DNA from: Nostoc paludosum FACHB-159
GTDB lineage: Bacteria > Cyanobacteriota > Cyanobacteriia > Cyanobacteriales > Nostocaceae
NCBI RefSeq assembly: GCF_014698835.1
Contig: NZ_JACJTU010000001.1
Location: 434,001-498,000, forward strand
DNA: 64,000 nucleotides
Reading direction: 5' to 3'
Part shown: positions 1 to 6,530 of the stretch, in pieces
Numbering within the stretch: position 1 is the stretch's first letter
Layout: every line of letters begins with the position of its first letter
The notes under the pieces: generated by a model
Told to the model about the DNA's origin: nothing
Databases searched by the model: none
The model's input: only the letters and a program-made list of their open reading frames with translations
Made by a program: the position numbers and the translations under genes

Positions 1-90
1 CGGCAAATTCTGACAGATTTATTTACTGGCTGGTTGAAGTCACAAATCGAGAAATTTGAATTTCTGCCTGTTCTTACTCCAAAGAAATAA
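1..90 (+). CDS. C-terminal tail of a protein, possibly a second parvulin-type isomerase (partial)
   Basis: Frame 1 is open from the left edge to a TAA at 88-90 and gives 29 residues ending LTPKK. The segment FTGWLKSQIEKF resembles the C-terminus of the parvulin-type protein encoded at 1430-2236 (LLQTWLKSQTHSD), with WLKSQ identical. This suggests a second isomerase-like gene outside the window, pointing towards this cluster from the other side. The assignment rests on one short similarity and is tentative. Confidence 0.4.
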   Translation, partial: RQILTDLFTGWLKSQIEKFEFLPVLTPKK

Positions 91-392
91 GCATTTTAGG
101 GATTAATCAATTAATATGGTCGGTTCGCTAAAGTCTTTTTTACGAACCACAGAGACACAGAGAACACAGAGAGAAGAGAGAGATTGGGTTAAGCATTTCT
201 TTCTTCTCTTTGCGTCTTTTGCGGTAGCCTGCGGCAAGCCTCTGCGCGTCTAGGTTAAAAAAATTGACTTTGGCAAAGAGTTTTAGCCTTAACTGAACTA
301 TATTGACTTATAAATAATAAAATATCCAATTAATTATTGTGGACTGGGCATTTTTTCCAGTCCACAAAGTTAGATAATTGATTTGTTGAATT
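91..392. other. Intergenic region with repeat-like sequence and a hairpin
   Basis: No gene is visible. Bases 143-265 hold a dispersed type of sequence (cacagagacacagagaac, then gcctctgcgcgtctagg) that looks like Nostoc intergenic repeat material. At 337-367 an 11-bp inverted repeat (TTGTGGACTGG with CCAGTCCACAA) sits just past the end of the CPBP protease gene and may terminate it, although the T-run is poor. Confidence 0.5.
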
Positions 393-1286
393 TTACTTTA
401 TAAATGACCTTTTAGAACTAGCATACTCATAAACAAATAGACCGATGTTTACAGCTATTAAAACTAGAAAACCAGCTAATCCTGTAACACCAACTGTTAA
501 ATCGTTACCTCCTTTAATTGATAAGATAGATAATCCTGCTGTGGCATTTAATGTTCCATGTAAAATGGAAGTAGCAATCACAGATTGGGATTTAAGTCTG
601 ATATAGCTAAAAATTGGTGATAACAATAGGGTAAAAATTGTCATCATGAATACACCTAATAATGGGTGTTGAGGATAGTTATGCCCTTGGATAATTATTG
701 GGGCGTGCCATATTCCCCAAATCAAACCGATAAGAACTGAAGACTTCCAAAACCCTAGATAATTAAGTTCTTTTTGCAGCAAACCTCTCCAACCTAATTC
801 TTCACCAAAAGCTGCAACAGCATTGATGGTTGCACCTGCAATTAAACCTTGTATTAAGCTAATCCAAATCAATGGAATTGGTAAAGCTGCTATTTGAGTT
901 TGTACCTGCTGCAATTTTTCTGGAGAGAGTACTGTTTGTAATTGTGCAAATAGTCCTGCCATTTCTGGAGAATATTCAACTCCAGGAAAAAGTAGACTAA
1001 CTCCAAAGGTCGTAAATGCTATAGTTGGTGCTAATAACCAGGCTACTAAAAACCACCAATTGAACTTAAAAGAAATACCCAATGGTTTTTGCAATGGTTC
1101 ATGGTAAATTAACTTCTGAATAACTACAGCAACGAGCATGGGAATAAACATATAAGCTGTAGTTACAATCAGCGAACCAGGTACGACCCATTTACCACCT
1201 AAAGCTAGGTACAGAATAACTAATAAATAATTAAAGAAAAAAGTTAAGCCCAAAAAGAGCCAAACTTTTTTGAAATGTCTTTTCAT
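393..1286 (-). CDS. CPBP family intramembrane metalloprotease (Abi/CAAX-like)
   Basis: Multi-pass membrane protein with the CPBP glutamic-protease signature: EELGWR at about residues 162-167, HAP at about 194 and HGTLNA at about 243, counted from the preferred start MKRHFKKVW. A longer frame extends to 1346, but the 20 extra residues are not hydrophobic or family-like, so the ATG at 1286 is preferred. CPBP proteases are known in bacteriocin immunity, leader processing and membrane-protein cleavage. Its place at the end of a precursor-peptide cluster suggests leader removal or self-protection, which is inference. A 12-bp inverted repeat between it and the isomerase gene may give it a separate transcript. 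Confidence 0.85.
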   Translation of the reverse strand: MKRHFKKVWLFLGLTFFFNYLLVILYLALGGKWVVPGSLIVTTAYMFIPMLVAVVIQKLIYHEPLQKPLGISFKFNWWFLVAWLLAPTIAFTTFGVSLLFPGVEYSPEMAGLFAQLQTVLSPEKLQQVQTQIAALPIPLIWISLIQGLIAGATINAVAAFGEELGWRGLLQKELNYLGFWKSSVLIGLIWGIWHAPIIIQGHNYPQHPLLGVFMMTIFTLLLSPIFSYIRLKSQSVIATSILHGTLNATAGLSILSIKGGNDLTVGVTGLAGFLVLIAVNIGLFVYEYASSKRSFIK

Positions 1287-1381
1287 AAACTCACCAATAT
1301 ACCTGAGTTTGAGGTAATAATGTCTCGATTGAGGATGCATTGACATAGCTTGATGATTAGATTATATAGATATTTTGTCTA

Positions 1382-1420
1382 AAATTTCCTGGACATTGAA
1401 TATAAATATCCAGGAAATTT
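1382..1420 (-). terminator. Perfect 12-bp inverted repeat after the isomerase gene
   Basis: AAATTTCCTGGA at 1382-1393 pairs with TCCAGGAAATTT at 1409-1420 around a 15-nt loop. Read on the minus strand it lies 10 bases past the stop of the 1430-2236 gene and is followed by TTTT. It may terminate the biosynthetic operon or separate it from the protease gene. Confidence 0.5.
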
Positions 1421-1429
1421 GTGCGATTT

Positions 1430-2236
1430 CTAATTATTTTTAGCTGTTGCCAAACTTTGAGAATCAGAGTGAGTTTGACTCTTTAACCATGTTTGCAGAA
1501 GGAATTCTAGTACTTGCTCTTTGACTTCTCTAAACTCATGAGAAAACCATTTTTCGACTTTGAGAATGTGATAACCTAATTTGGTTTGAATTGGGCCAAT
1601 TACATCACCATCTTTTGCTTCTGCAATAGCTTGTCCCAATTCCGGCAGTAGTTCTGAAACAAAACGAATACCCACAAAGCCGCCATTCTCTTTGGATTGC
1701 TTACCCTTTGAATATTGTAGTGCCAAACTACAGAAGGCAGCCTTATCTTGTTGCAGTGCTTGGACTATTCTCAAAGCTTCTGTTAAATCGAGTACGAGAA
1801 TCTGAGATAAAGCAACGCGTTTAAAAATATAAGGATCGACTAGATATTGGGTATCTATAGTTGAGCCAAATAAACGTTCTTTCAACTTTTGTTTCAGCAG
1901 TGCAACTCTAATACTTTCAGACCATTCTTCTACTTGTAAACGTTGCTGTGCTAGCCATGACAAAGTTTCTGAAGCTGTTAATAATTTGTGATCTTGGCGA
2001 AAGGTATCTCCTGCGGCTTGCAATTCATCTTCAGAAACTGTAATTTCTAGCTGTTCGCAGAGACGTAAAATCAAGACTTCTTGTTCGGCATCAGCAGCAA
2101 CAGCACCAATTTTATATGAATGGCGTAGGTGGTCTAATATTTGTTCATTTGTTGCGAGCGAAATTTCTGGGAGTTTTAGTGTTGCTAAAAGGTTTTCGCC
2201 GCTAGATATTCTTGGTGTAGCTACATTTTCTGTCAT
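1430..2236 (-). CDS. Parvulin-type peptidyl-prolyl cis-trans isomerase (PpiC/SurA-like)
   Basis: 268 residues with an N-terminal helical region (about 30-125) of SurA/PrsA style and a rotamase domain at about 138-230. The domain shows the sequence from VALSQILV, the GGF turn (185-187), the PELGQAI helix and the ending GPIQTKLGYHILKV. No signal peptide or transmembrane helix is seen, so it is probably cytoplasmic. Only 5 bases separate it from the upstream aldo/keto-reductase-like gene, so they are very likely co-transcribed. Such proteins recur in cyanobacterial peptide-export and RiPP loci and may chaperone the precursor or its maturation enzymes; that role is inferred. Confidence 0.85.
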   Translation of the reverse strand: MTENVATPRISSGENLLATLKLPEISLATNEQILDHLRHSYKIGAVAADAEQEVLILRLCEQLEITVSEDELQAAGDTFRQDHKLLTASETLSWLAQQRLQVEEWSESIRVALLKQKLKERLFGSTIDTQYLVDPYIFKRVALSQILVLDLTEALRIVQALQQDKAAFCSLALQYSKGKQSKENGGFVGIRFVSELLPELGQAIAEAKDGDVIGPIQTKLGYHILKVEKWFSHEFREVKEQVLEFLLQTWLKSQTHSDSQSLATAKNN

Positions 2237-2241
2237 AATTA

Positions 2242-3252
2242 TTAACCCCTGTAAATTAATCTATCTGTAGGAATATTTTGGTTTTGGAAACGATGGCGAT
2301 GTAAATCACCATAAAGGTTGAGATAATCTATTTCTTCTGGAGTGAGTTTACCTTTTTGAATGCCTGCGATCGCCGCGTCTATATGTTCCCGCTTTTCTGA
2401 ACCCATCAGGCAGACATCTACACAGTTTTGGCTCAAAGAATAGCGGTATAAATCGGGAACTGAAGGCACCCAACATCCTTCTGGCAAACCAGCAGGAGGA
2501 TGCCAAAGGGGCCCGTGCATTCCCGCAGATTTAAACGTGACAACACCCGATCGCTGTGGATCTTCCGCTTCCAAATTGTTAAATACTGATTTTTGAGCAG
2601 TACGATGAGCGACATTATGTCTCACCATCGCTACATCTATTAAAGAATTATTCAGCCATTTGTTAGCTAAATCTAAGTCGTGAAAAGAAGCGCCAATATA
2701 ACGAACAGCCCCCATTTTTTTCAGACGTTCGGAAACACCAAACATTCTTTCTACAATTCGTTCGTAAATGCTGCCGGCACCTCTAAGATCGTTAGATCTG
2801 TCTAAGCATTTCTCAAACATTGGCTCATCACTAGTGCCAATCCAGCCCCAAAAGAAGACATCAATATAGTCCATTCTTAGGTCTACAAATTGGTCGATGA
2901 TGGCTGCCATTGCCGCATCTGGATTTTTGATATAACTCACCGTTGCCAATACTACTTTTTCTCGCACTGATGAGCCACGACCGCATAATTTCCGCAGTCC
3001 TTCAGACATGTGGCTGTAGAGATAGTGGTGCAAATCGCTAGAGTAAAAAAAGAAGTTAACCCCTTGGTCGAAGGCATAAAGGGTATCTTCACTAGAGATT
3101 TTACCTCCACCTCCTAATCCTAGAGCGCTAACAGTTAAATCAGTTCGTCCGAGTTTGCGGTAAAATGGCAAATCTGATTCGGGAAATTTATTGTTGAAAT
3201 TAACTTCGTTGGAAGTTACTACTTTTGGTGGCGCAAGGTCGAGTATTTGCAT
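2242..3252 (-). CDS. Aldo/keto reductase-like protein with degenerate active site
   Basis: 336 residues. The opening LGRTDLTVSALGLGGGG (about 34-50) and the later DYIDVFF and VRYIGASFHDLDLA segments identify the aldo/keto reductase TIM barrel. The normal catalytic tetrad does not survive. The Asp of the usual NFIDTA is F69 (NFFFYSS), the Lys of ATK is V105 (VLATVSY), and the His of the LLH strand falls in FFWGW (133-137). A co-substrate-binding or structural role is therefore as likely as reduction. Its ATG overlaps the HopA1 gene stop by one base (TAATG), which implies translational coupling. Known dehydroamino-acid reductases of lanthipeptides belong to other families, so function here is open. 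Confidence 0.75.
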   Translation of the reverse strand: MQILDLAPPKVVTSNEVNFNNKFPESDLPFYRKLGRTDLTVSALGLGGGGKISSEDTLYAFDQGVNFFFYSSDLHHYLYSHMSEGLRKLCGRGSSVREKVVLATVSYIKNPDAAMAAIIDQFVDLRMDYIDVFFWGWIGTSDEPMFEKCLDRSNDLRGAGSIYERIVERMFGVSERLKKMGAVRYIGASFHDLDLANKWLNNSLIDVAMVRHNVAHRTAQKSVFNNLEAEDPQRSGVVTFKSAGMHGPLWHPPAGLPEGCWVPSVPDLYRYSLSQNCVDVCLMGSEKREHIDAAIAGIQKGKLTPEEIDYLNLYGDLHRHRFQNQNIPTDRLIYRG

Positions 3253-4373
3253 TAGTTCAACGGTGTGTAGATATCTTCAGAGTTGGCATTAAGATAGGAA
3301 CGGTGTAATTCAATTCCCAGAAGTGAAAAGTTTTCGAGAATAGCTTTCATCCGTTCTTGGGGAGAGTTATTTCCCTGTTGCCTAGCTTGTAACAATCCAT
3401 TAGCAATAATTTGACAGCGATTGATACCAAAACTTTCTTGGGCTGCAAATCTCTGGTTTGGTTCTTCTGCCAAACTTAGCCCTGGCTTCAGTAATTTTGT
3501 GAATAATGGAACTTCTGGATTAAAGTGCGATGGTTTTTCTGTATAAACACTTTGTAAAATTGGTCGAACGGCTTCGTAGTAGCTTTTCTCAAAGTAAAGT
3601 ACTGCTGAGTCATAGCGACCGTAGTCCGCAGGATTATATAGTGCTTTAAATGTGAAAGGAATGTTAATTTCGTTGAGTTGCTGTGTTAGGCTACCCATAA
3701 CTGCAACTGCACCTTCAGGGGTCAAATTAAAATAAATGCGTACAGTTTGTGGCTGATGATTTGGATTGCCGATAGTTTGGGGGCCAGCATTGCCAACTGC
3801 CAAATAAAATCCATTTTGAACTCGATTTTTAGGCAATCGAATCGCAACTAAATCGCCTACTACCGCAAATTGTTCGGCTGGTTGTAAGTGGTAATCGCGT
3901 TTAATATATAAATTTAAACCGCCCTTTGTGACCATTAAGGTATCATCATTGACCTGCTTGACTACAGACCAATTAGCGTCAAAGTAACCCTCTCCAGTAT
4001 TGCTGTTGTGTAAGCGATCGTAAAACGCCAAGTCTACCCCTAAGAAGGAGTTATTTTCTAAATCTTGGTGCAATTGCAGGTTAGATGAATCTCCATCAAG
4101 CGCTAGAGTCCTTTGCAGAGAACCGTTGTAATAAATTCCATAAAGAAAACTACGCAGTTGCAAATTCGAGTATCTATTTTGAACATCCTGAGACATCTTT
4201 TTGAAACGAACTATCACCTCTTCTGGCAAATCCAAAGGCTTGTAATTTGGGTGACGAATGCAAAAATCAGACTCGATTTCAACATTATTAACGATGTCTT
4301 CTAAAGCATCCCACAGTCGTCGATCTGCTTCTGGTGATTGGTTTGGGTTAATTTCTAATAATTCAGCAATCAT
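3252..4373 (-). CDS. HopA1-domain protein, candidate phospho-Ser/Thr lyase of a RiPP dehydratase
   Basis: 373 residues matching the cyanobacterial 'T3SS effector HopA1 family' pattern: FLYGIYYNG (76-84), FYDRLHNSNTGEGYFD (117-132), VTKGGLNLYIKRD (148-160), VGDLVAIRLPKNRVQNGFYLAVGNAG spanning 172-197, and PQTVRIYFNLTPEGA. In class V lanthipeptide (LxmY) and thioamitide (TvaD) pathways a HopA1 protein works with an APH-fold kinase: the kinase phosphorylates Ser/Thr and the HopA1 protein eliminates phosphate. Here it lies 110 bp past the last precursor gene and the kinase is at the head of the cluster, which fits that pairing. The lyase role is inferred from these families; a direct homologue of the third class V component, LxmX, is not recognised. 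Confidence 0.8.
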   Translation of the reverse strand: MIAELLEINPNQSPEADRRLWDALEDIVNNVEIESDFCIRHPNYKPLDLPEEVIVRFKKMSQDVQNRYSNLQLRSFLYGIYYNGSLQRTLALDGDSSNLQLHQDLENNSFLGVDLAFYDRLHNSNTGEGYFDANWSVVKQVNDDTLMVTKGGLNLYIKRDYHLQPAEQFAVVGDLVAIRLPKNRVQNGFYLAVGNAGPQTIGNPNHQPQTVRIYFNLTPEGAVAVMGSLTQQLNEINIPFTFKALYNPADYGRYDSAVLYFEKSYYEAVRPILQSVYTEKPSHFNPEVPLFTKLLKPGLSLAEEPNQRFAAQESFGINRCQIIANGLLQARQQGNNSPQERMKAILENFSLLGIELHRSYLNANSEDIYTPLN

Positions 4374-4483
4374 TGAATAAGCTAGTTAATAAATAGAGAG
4401 GATTTACTATCGCCTTAGGGGTAACAGTGCTGGATAAAGCACTGTTACTAATGCTCGAACAAACTACTATATAGCTTCAAATA

Positions 4484-4654
4484 TTACAAAGTAAAAGTGA
4501 TTGTAATCGTTATAGTGATAGTTAGTGTTATTCCGAGCAAACCTCCATTGACATTATTCAATTCTTCAGCATTTAATTCATTCAAAAAGCTTTCAGAATC
4601 TTGAAACAGTTCGGAACCAGCGGGACTTAAGTCGTGCAATTTGATATTAGCCAT
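4484..4654 (-). CDS. RiPP precursor peptide A, Ile/Thr-alternating core
   Basis: 56 residues, start ATG at 4654. The leader (MANIKLHDLSPAGSELFQD onward to NNVNGG) is nearly identical to the four upstream peptides and ends in Gly-Gly. The remaining core is LLGITLTITITITITFTL: seven Thr at every second position, alternating with Ile/Leu/Phe, and no Cys. It lies last in the precursor series, 110 bp before the HopA1 gene. A GAG-type ribosome site (TTAGGAG) precedes the ATG on the minus strand. The cleavage site after GG is an inference from double-glycine leaders. Confidence 0.8.
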   Translation of the reverse strand: MANIKLHDLSPAGSELFQDSESFLNELNAEELNNVNGGLLGITLTITITITITFTL

Positions 4655-4695
4655 GATGAGTTAATCTCCTAATTGAGTTAATTTAATTGTGAGTT

Positions 4696-4730
4696 ATGAA
4701 CTTTTTAGTTCATGTTTAAATACTGGCATA
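4696..4730 (-). promoter_or_regulatory. Conserved palindrome upstream of precursor A (duplicate of 6185-6219)
   Basis: ATGAACTTTTTAGTTCAT is a perfect 7-bp inverted repeat around TTTT, followed on the plus strand by a partly conserved TAAATACTGGCATA. The same block stands upstream of precursor E (TAAATGTTGGCATA). The distance to the start codon is about 42 bp in one case and 36 in the other. It may be an operator, or a 5'-leader hairpin near the transcription start. Confidence 0.45.
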
Positions 4731-4827
4731 TTGATTTGAGTAAAACAACAAAAATAGAATGCTTTTTCGGGCACAACTAAAACCTTTATGTCATGTTTTA
4801 TTTCTGTAAGTTATCCTATACAGCCCC

Positions 4828-4866
4828 AAAAAAAACCTGCTTGGAGGCAATGTGTCATCCAAGCAG
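4828..4866 (-). terminator. Rho-independent terminator, minus strand
   Basis: CTGCTTGGA (4837-4845) pairs with TCCAAGCAG (4858-4866). On the minus strand the stem is followed by a run of eight T (4835-4828). It lies upstream of the precursor A palindrome, so transcripts from precursor B would stop before A and A would need its own promoter. Confidence 0.7.
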
Positions 4867-4958
4867 AACAAAAACCTTACCAATTATCAGTTTCGGAAAA
4901 AGCCAGGTTATATAACCATAAAATTCCCAGCTAAACAGAAGTTTAATCTCTCTTATCT

Positions 4959-5087
4959 GCTTATACCAATTTAATATGAAGACGCATATAAATACCCCAC
5001 CCGCGCTAGCGCGCACCCTCCCCTTGCCAAGGGGAGGGTTGGGGAGGGGTAAAATTCTATGCAGCTTCACGAAGAATTGGTATTAGC
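4959..5087. mobile_element. MITE-like element with 13-bp terminal inverted repeats
   Basis: The ends GCTTATACCAATT (4959-4971) and AATTGGTATTAGC (5075-5087) are inverted repeats with one mismatch. The interior holds a second palindrome, ACCCTCCCCTTG...AAGGGGAGGGT, and a GC-rich GCGCTAGCGC. No protein is encoded; a 71-residue frame through it is repeat read-through. It sits between precursors A and B and separates them by more than 550 bp, unlike the 35-100 bp gaps among the others. Confidence 0.6.
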
Positions 5088-5158
5088 TCTGCATTAATTA
5101 GCTAGTTGTCACGCATAGCTATCAGTTATAATTCTCAAATTCTGTCTAAACATAGAAA

Positions 5159-5195
5159 CAAAAAAAGACAGTTCCGCCATACAGAACTGTCTTTG
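5159..5195 (-). terminator. Terminator after precursor B (first of three related hairpins)
   Basis: The plus strand reads AAAGACAGTTC, a short loop, then GAACTGTCTTT. On the minus strand the stem is followed by seven T, 17 bp past the stop of precursor B. Near-identical hairpins follow precursors D and E, so gene plus terminator appear to have been duplicated together. Confidence 0.75.
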
Positions 5196-5211
5196 AGGTA
5201 AAACTAAAAAA

Positions 5212-5397
5212 TTACAAAGCCACAATAGTAGTAACAGTCCAAGTCAAAGTCCAAGGCAAAGTAAAAGGCAAAGTAAGTGAGATAATACCACCACGTGTCC
5301 CCAGTTCTGCATCTGTGAGTTCATTGAGAAAGCTTTCAGAATCTTGAAATAGTTCTGAGCCAGCCGGGCTTAAGTTATTGATTTTGATATTAGCCAT
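5212..5397 (-). CDS. RiPP precursor peptide B
   Basis: 61 residues. The leader MANIKINNLSPAGSELFQD, then SESFLNELTDAELGTRGG, matches the other precursors and ends at Gly-Gly (36-37). The 24-residue core has one Ser and seven Thr, including the segment FTLPWTLTWTVTT, with two Pro, two Trp and no Cys. GAGGATG lies upstream of the ATG as a ribosome site. It is followed by its own terminator at 5159-5195. Confidence 0.8.
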   Translation of the reverse strand: MANIKINNLSPAGSELFQDSESFLNELTDAELGTRGGIISLTLPFTLPWTLTWTVTTIVAL

Positions 5398-5439
5398 CAG
5401 TTTTCATCCTCGAATATTGTGTGAATTATCTACAAAAGA

Positions 5440-5607
5440 TTACAAAGGGATAGTCCAAGACACAGGCCAGCAATAGGTGAACGATTGCGTTCTAAAACCT
5501 CCTTGTACTTCCAATTCTGCATTTGTTAGCTCATGGAGAAAGCTTTCAGAATCTTGAAATAGTTCTGAACCAGCGGGATTTAAGTCATGAATTTTGATAG
5601 TAGACAT
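5440..5607 (-). CDS. RiPP precursor peptide C, the only core with a cysteine
   Basis: 55 residues, start ATG at 5607. The leader (MSTIKIHDLNPAGSELFQD, then SESFLHELTNAELEVQGG) is the most diverged of the five. The core FRTQSFTYCWPVSWTIPL has three Thr, two Ser and one Cys, and lacks the strict alternation of A, D and E. The single Cys could accept one (methyl)lanthionine ring if upstream Ser/Thr are dehydrated; that is speculation. No terminator hairpin follows it, so it probably reads through into precursor B. Confidence 0.75.
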   Translation of the reverse strand: MSTIKIHDLNPAGSELFQDSESFLHELTNAELEVQGGFRTQSFTYCWPVSWTIPL

Positions 5608-5642
5608 CAGTTTTCATCCTCAAATATCGTGTGAGTTATGAA

Positions 5643-5683
5643 CAAAAAAAAAAGACAGTTCCACCAAGCAGGACTGTCTTTTA
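5643..5683 (-). terminator. Terminator after precursor D (second related hairpin)
   Basis: AAAAGACAGTTC and GGACTGTCTTTT form the stem. On the minus strand ten consecutive T follow it, 16 bp past the stop of precursor D. It is the strongest of the three copies. Confidence 0.8.
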
Positions 5684-5698
5684 AGCAAAACTAAAAAA

Positions 5699-5872
5699 TT
5701 ACCAAGTCCAAGTCCAAGTCCAACTAACTGTAACAGTTACAGTGACTGATGCTATTCTTAAACCACCATGTACTCCCAGTTCTTCATCTGTGAGTTCATT
5801 AAGAAAGCTTTCAGAATCTTGAAACAGTTCGGAACCAGCGGGACTTAAGTCGTGAATTTTGATAGTAGCCAT
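5699..5872 (-). CDS. RiPP precursor peptide D, Val/Thr and Trp/Thr alternating core
   Basis: 57 residues, start ATG at 5872. The leader MATIKIHDLSPAGSELFQD, then SESFLNELTDEELGVHGG, is followed by the core LRIASVTVTVTVSWTWTWTW. Two Ser and six Thr alternate strictly with Val and then Trp. There is no Cys. The C-terminal (Thr-Trp) repeat is coded by repeated ACTTGG hexamers, which suggests expansion by slippage. Confidence 0.8.
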   Translation of the reverse strand: MATIKIHDLSPAGSELFQDSESFLNELTDEELGVHGGLRIASVTVTVTVSWTWTWTW

Positions 5873-5912
5873 AGGTTATCATCCTCAAAAAATAATGTGT
5901 GAATTATGAACA

Positions 5913-5947
5913 ACAAAGGACAGTTTCACCAAACAAGACTGTCTTGA
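5913..5947 (-). terminator. Weak terminator-like hairpin after precursor E (third related copy)
   Basis: AAGGACAGTTT and AGACTGTCTTG form an imperfect stem homologous to the hairpins after B and D. The minus-strand T-run is short (CCTTTGTTG). It may allow partial read-through and set the dosage of downstream precursors. Confidence 0.5.
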
Positions 5948-5963
5948 AAGTAAAAGTAAAAAA

Positions 5964-6149
5964 TTACCAAGTCCAAGACCAAGAGTAAGTAACTGACAAA
6001 GTAACACTAATAGTAACAGTGACTGATTCTATGGCTCTACCGCCATGTACTCCCAATTCTGCATCTGTTAGCTCATTGAGAAAACTTTCAGAATCTTGAA
6101 ACAGTTCGGAACCAGCAGGACTTAAGTCGTGAATTTTGATAGTAGCCAT
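5964..6149 (-). CDS. RiPP precursor peptide E, first of the series
   Basis: 61 residues from the ATG at 6149. A longer in-frame start at 6248 would add 33 residues unlike the other leaders, and GGAG stands 7 bases before the 6149 ATG, so 6149 is chosen. The leader MATIKIHDLSPAGSELFQD, then SESFLNELTDAELGVHGG, precedes a 24-residue core with five Ser and five Thr in near-perfect alternation (SVTVTISVTLSVT, then YSWSWTW) and no Cys. Confidence 0.8.
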   Translation of the reverse strand: MATIKIHDLSPAGSELFQDSESFLNELTDAELGVHGGRAIESVTVTISVTLSVTYSWSWTW

Positions 6150-6184
6150 GAAATTTCTCCTAGTTGAATAAAGTAAATTGAATG

Positions 6185-6219
6185 ATGAACTTTTTAGTTC
6201 ATGCCTAAATGTTGGCATA
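6185..6219 (-). promoter_or_regulatory. Conserved palindrome upstream of precursor E
   Basis: ATGAACTTTTTAGTTCAT at 6185-6202 is the same 18-base palindrome found upstream of precursor A, with conserved flank up to GGCATA. It is the first copy met by RNA polymerase leaving the kinase gene and could mark the promoter or operator for the precursor series. The rest of 6220-6530 is AT-rich, with no further gene seen. Confidence 0.45.
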
Positions 6220-6530
6220 GTAGTTAATAGATTAGCTAGGATAAGCAAGTAGTTTTTATTCCTTTAATACACCTTTTTTGTCATCTTTGCTTTTTTCTAA
6301 TTGGCTAATTAAATAAATCAGATGCTTTACATTTTTACATGCGACACAATTATATAAAAAATGGTGAAATAACATAACTGTCATTTCACCTAAGCTGCAA
6401 GGATTTTAATACTCAAAAGTTTATTTTACAGATAACGTAATTTACTAGTTATCTGCTGTAAGTTGCTAATAAATAATCATTTATTCCCAATTATTTTTAC
6501 AATTACCATTAGAAACCAAACTCTTTTGAG

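Noticed and set aside
4855..5070. 71-codon frame between precursors A and B
   Set aside because: It runs through the MITE-like element and a terminator, and has no leader resemblance to the precursors.
5964..6248. 94-residue version of precursor E
   Set aside because: The first 33 residues read through the palindrome and ribosome site. The start at 6149 matches the other four precursors.
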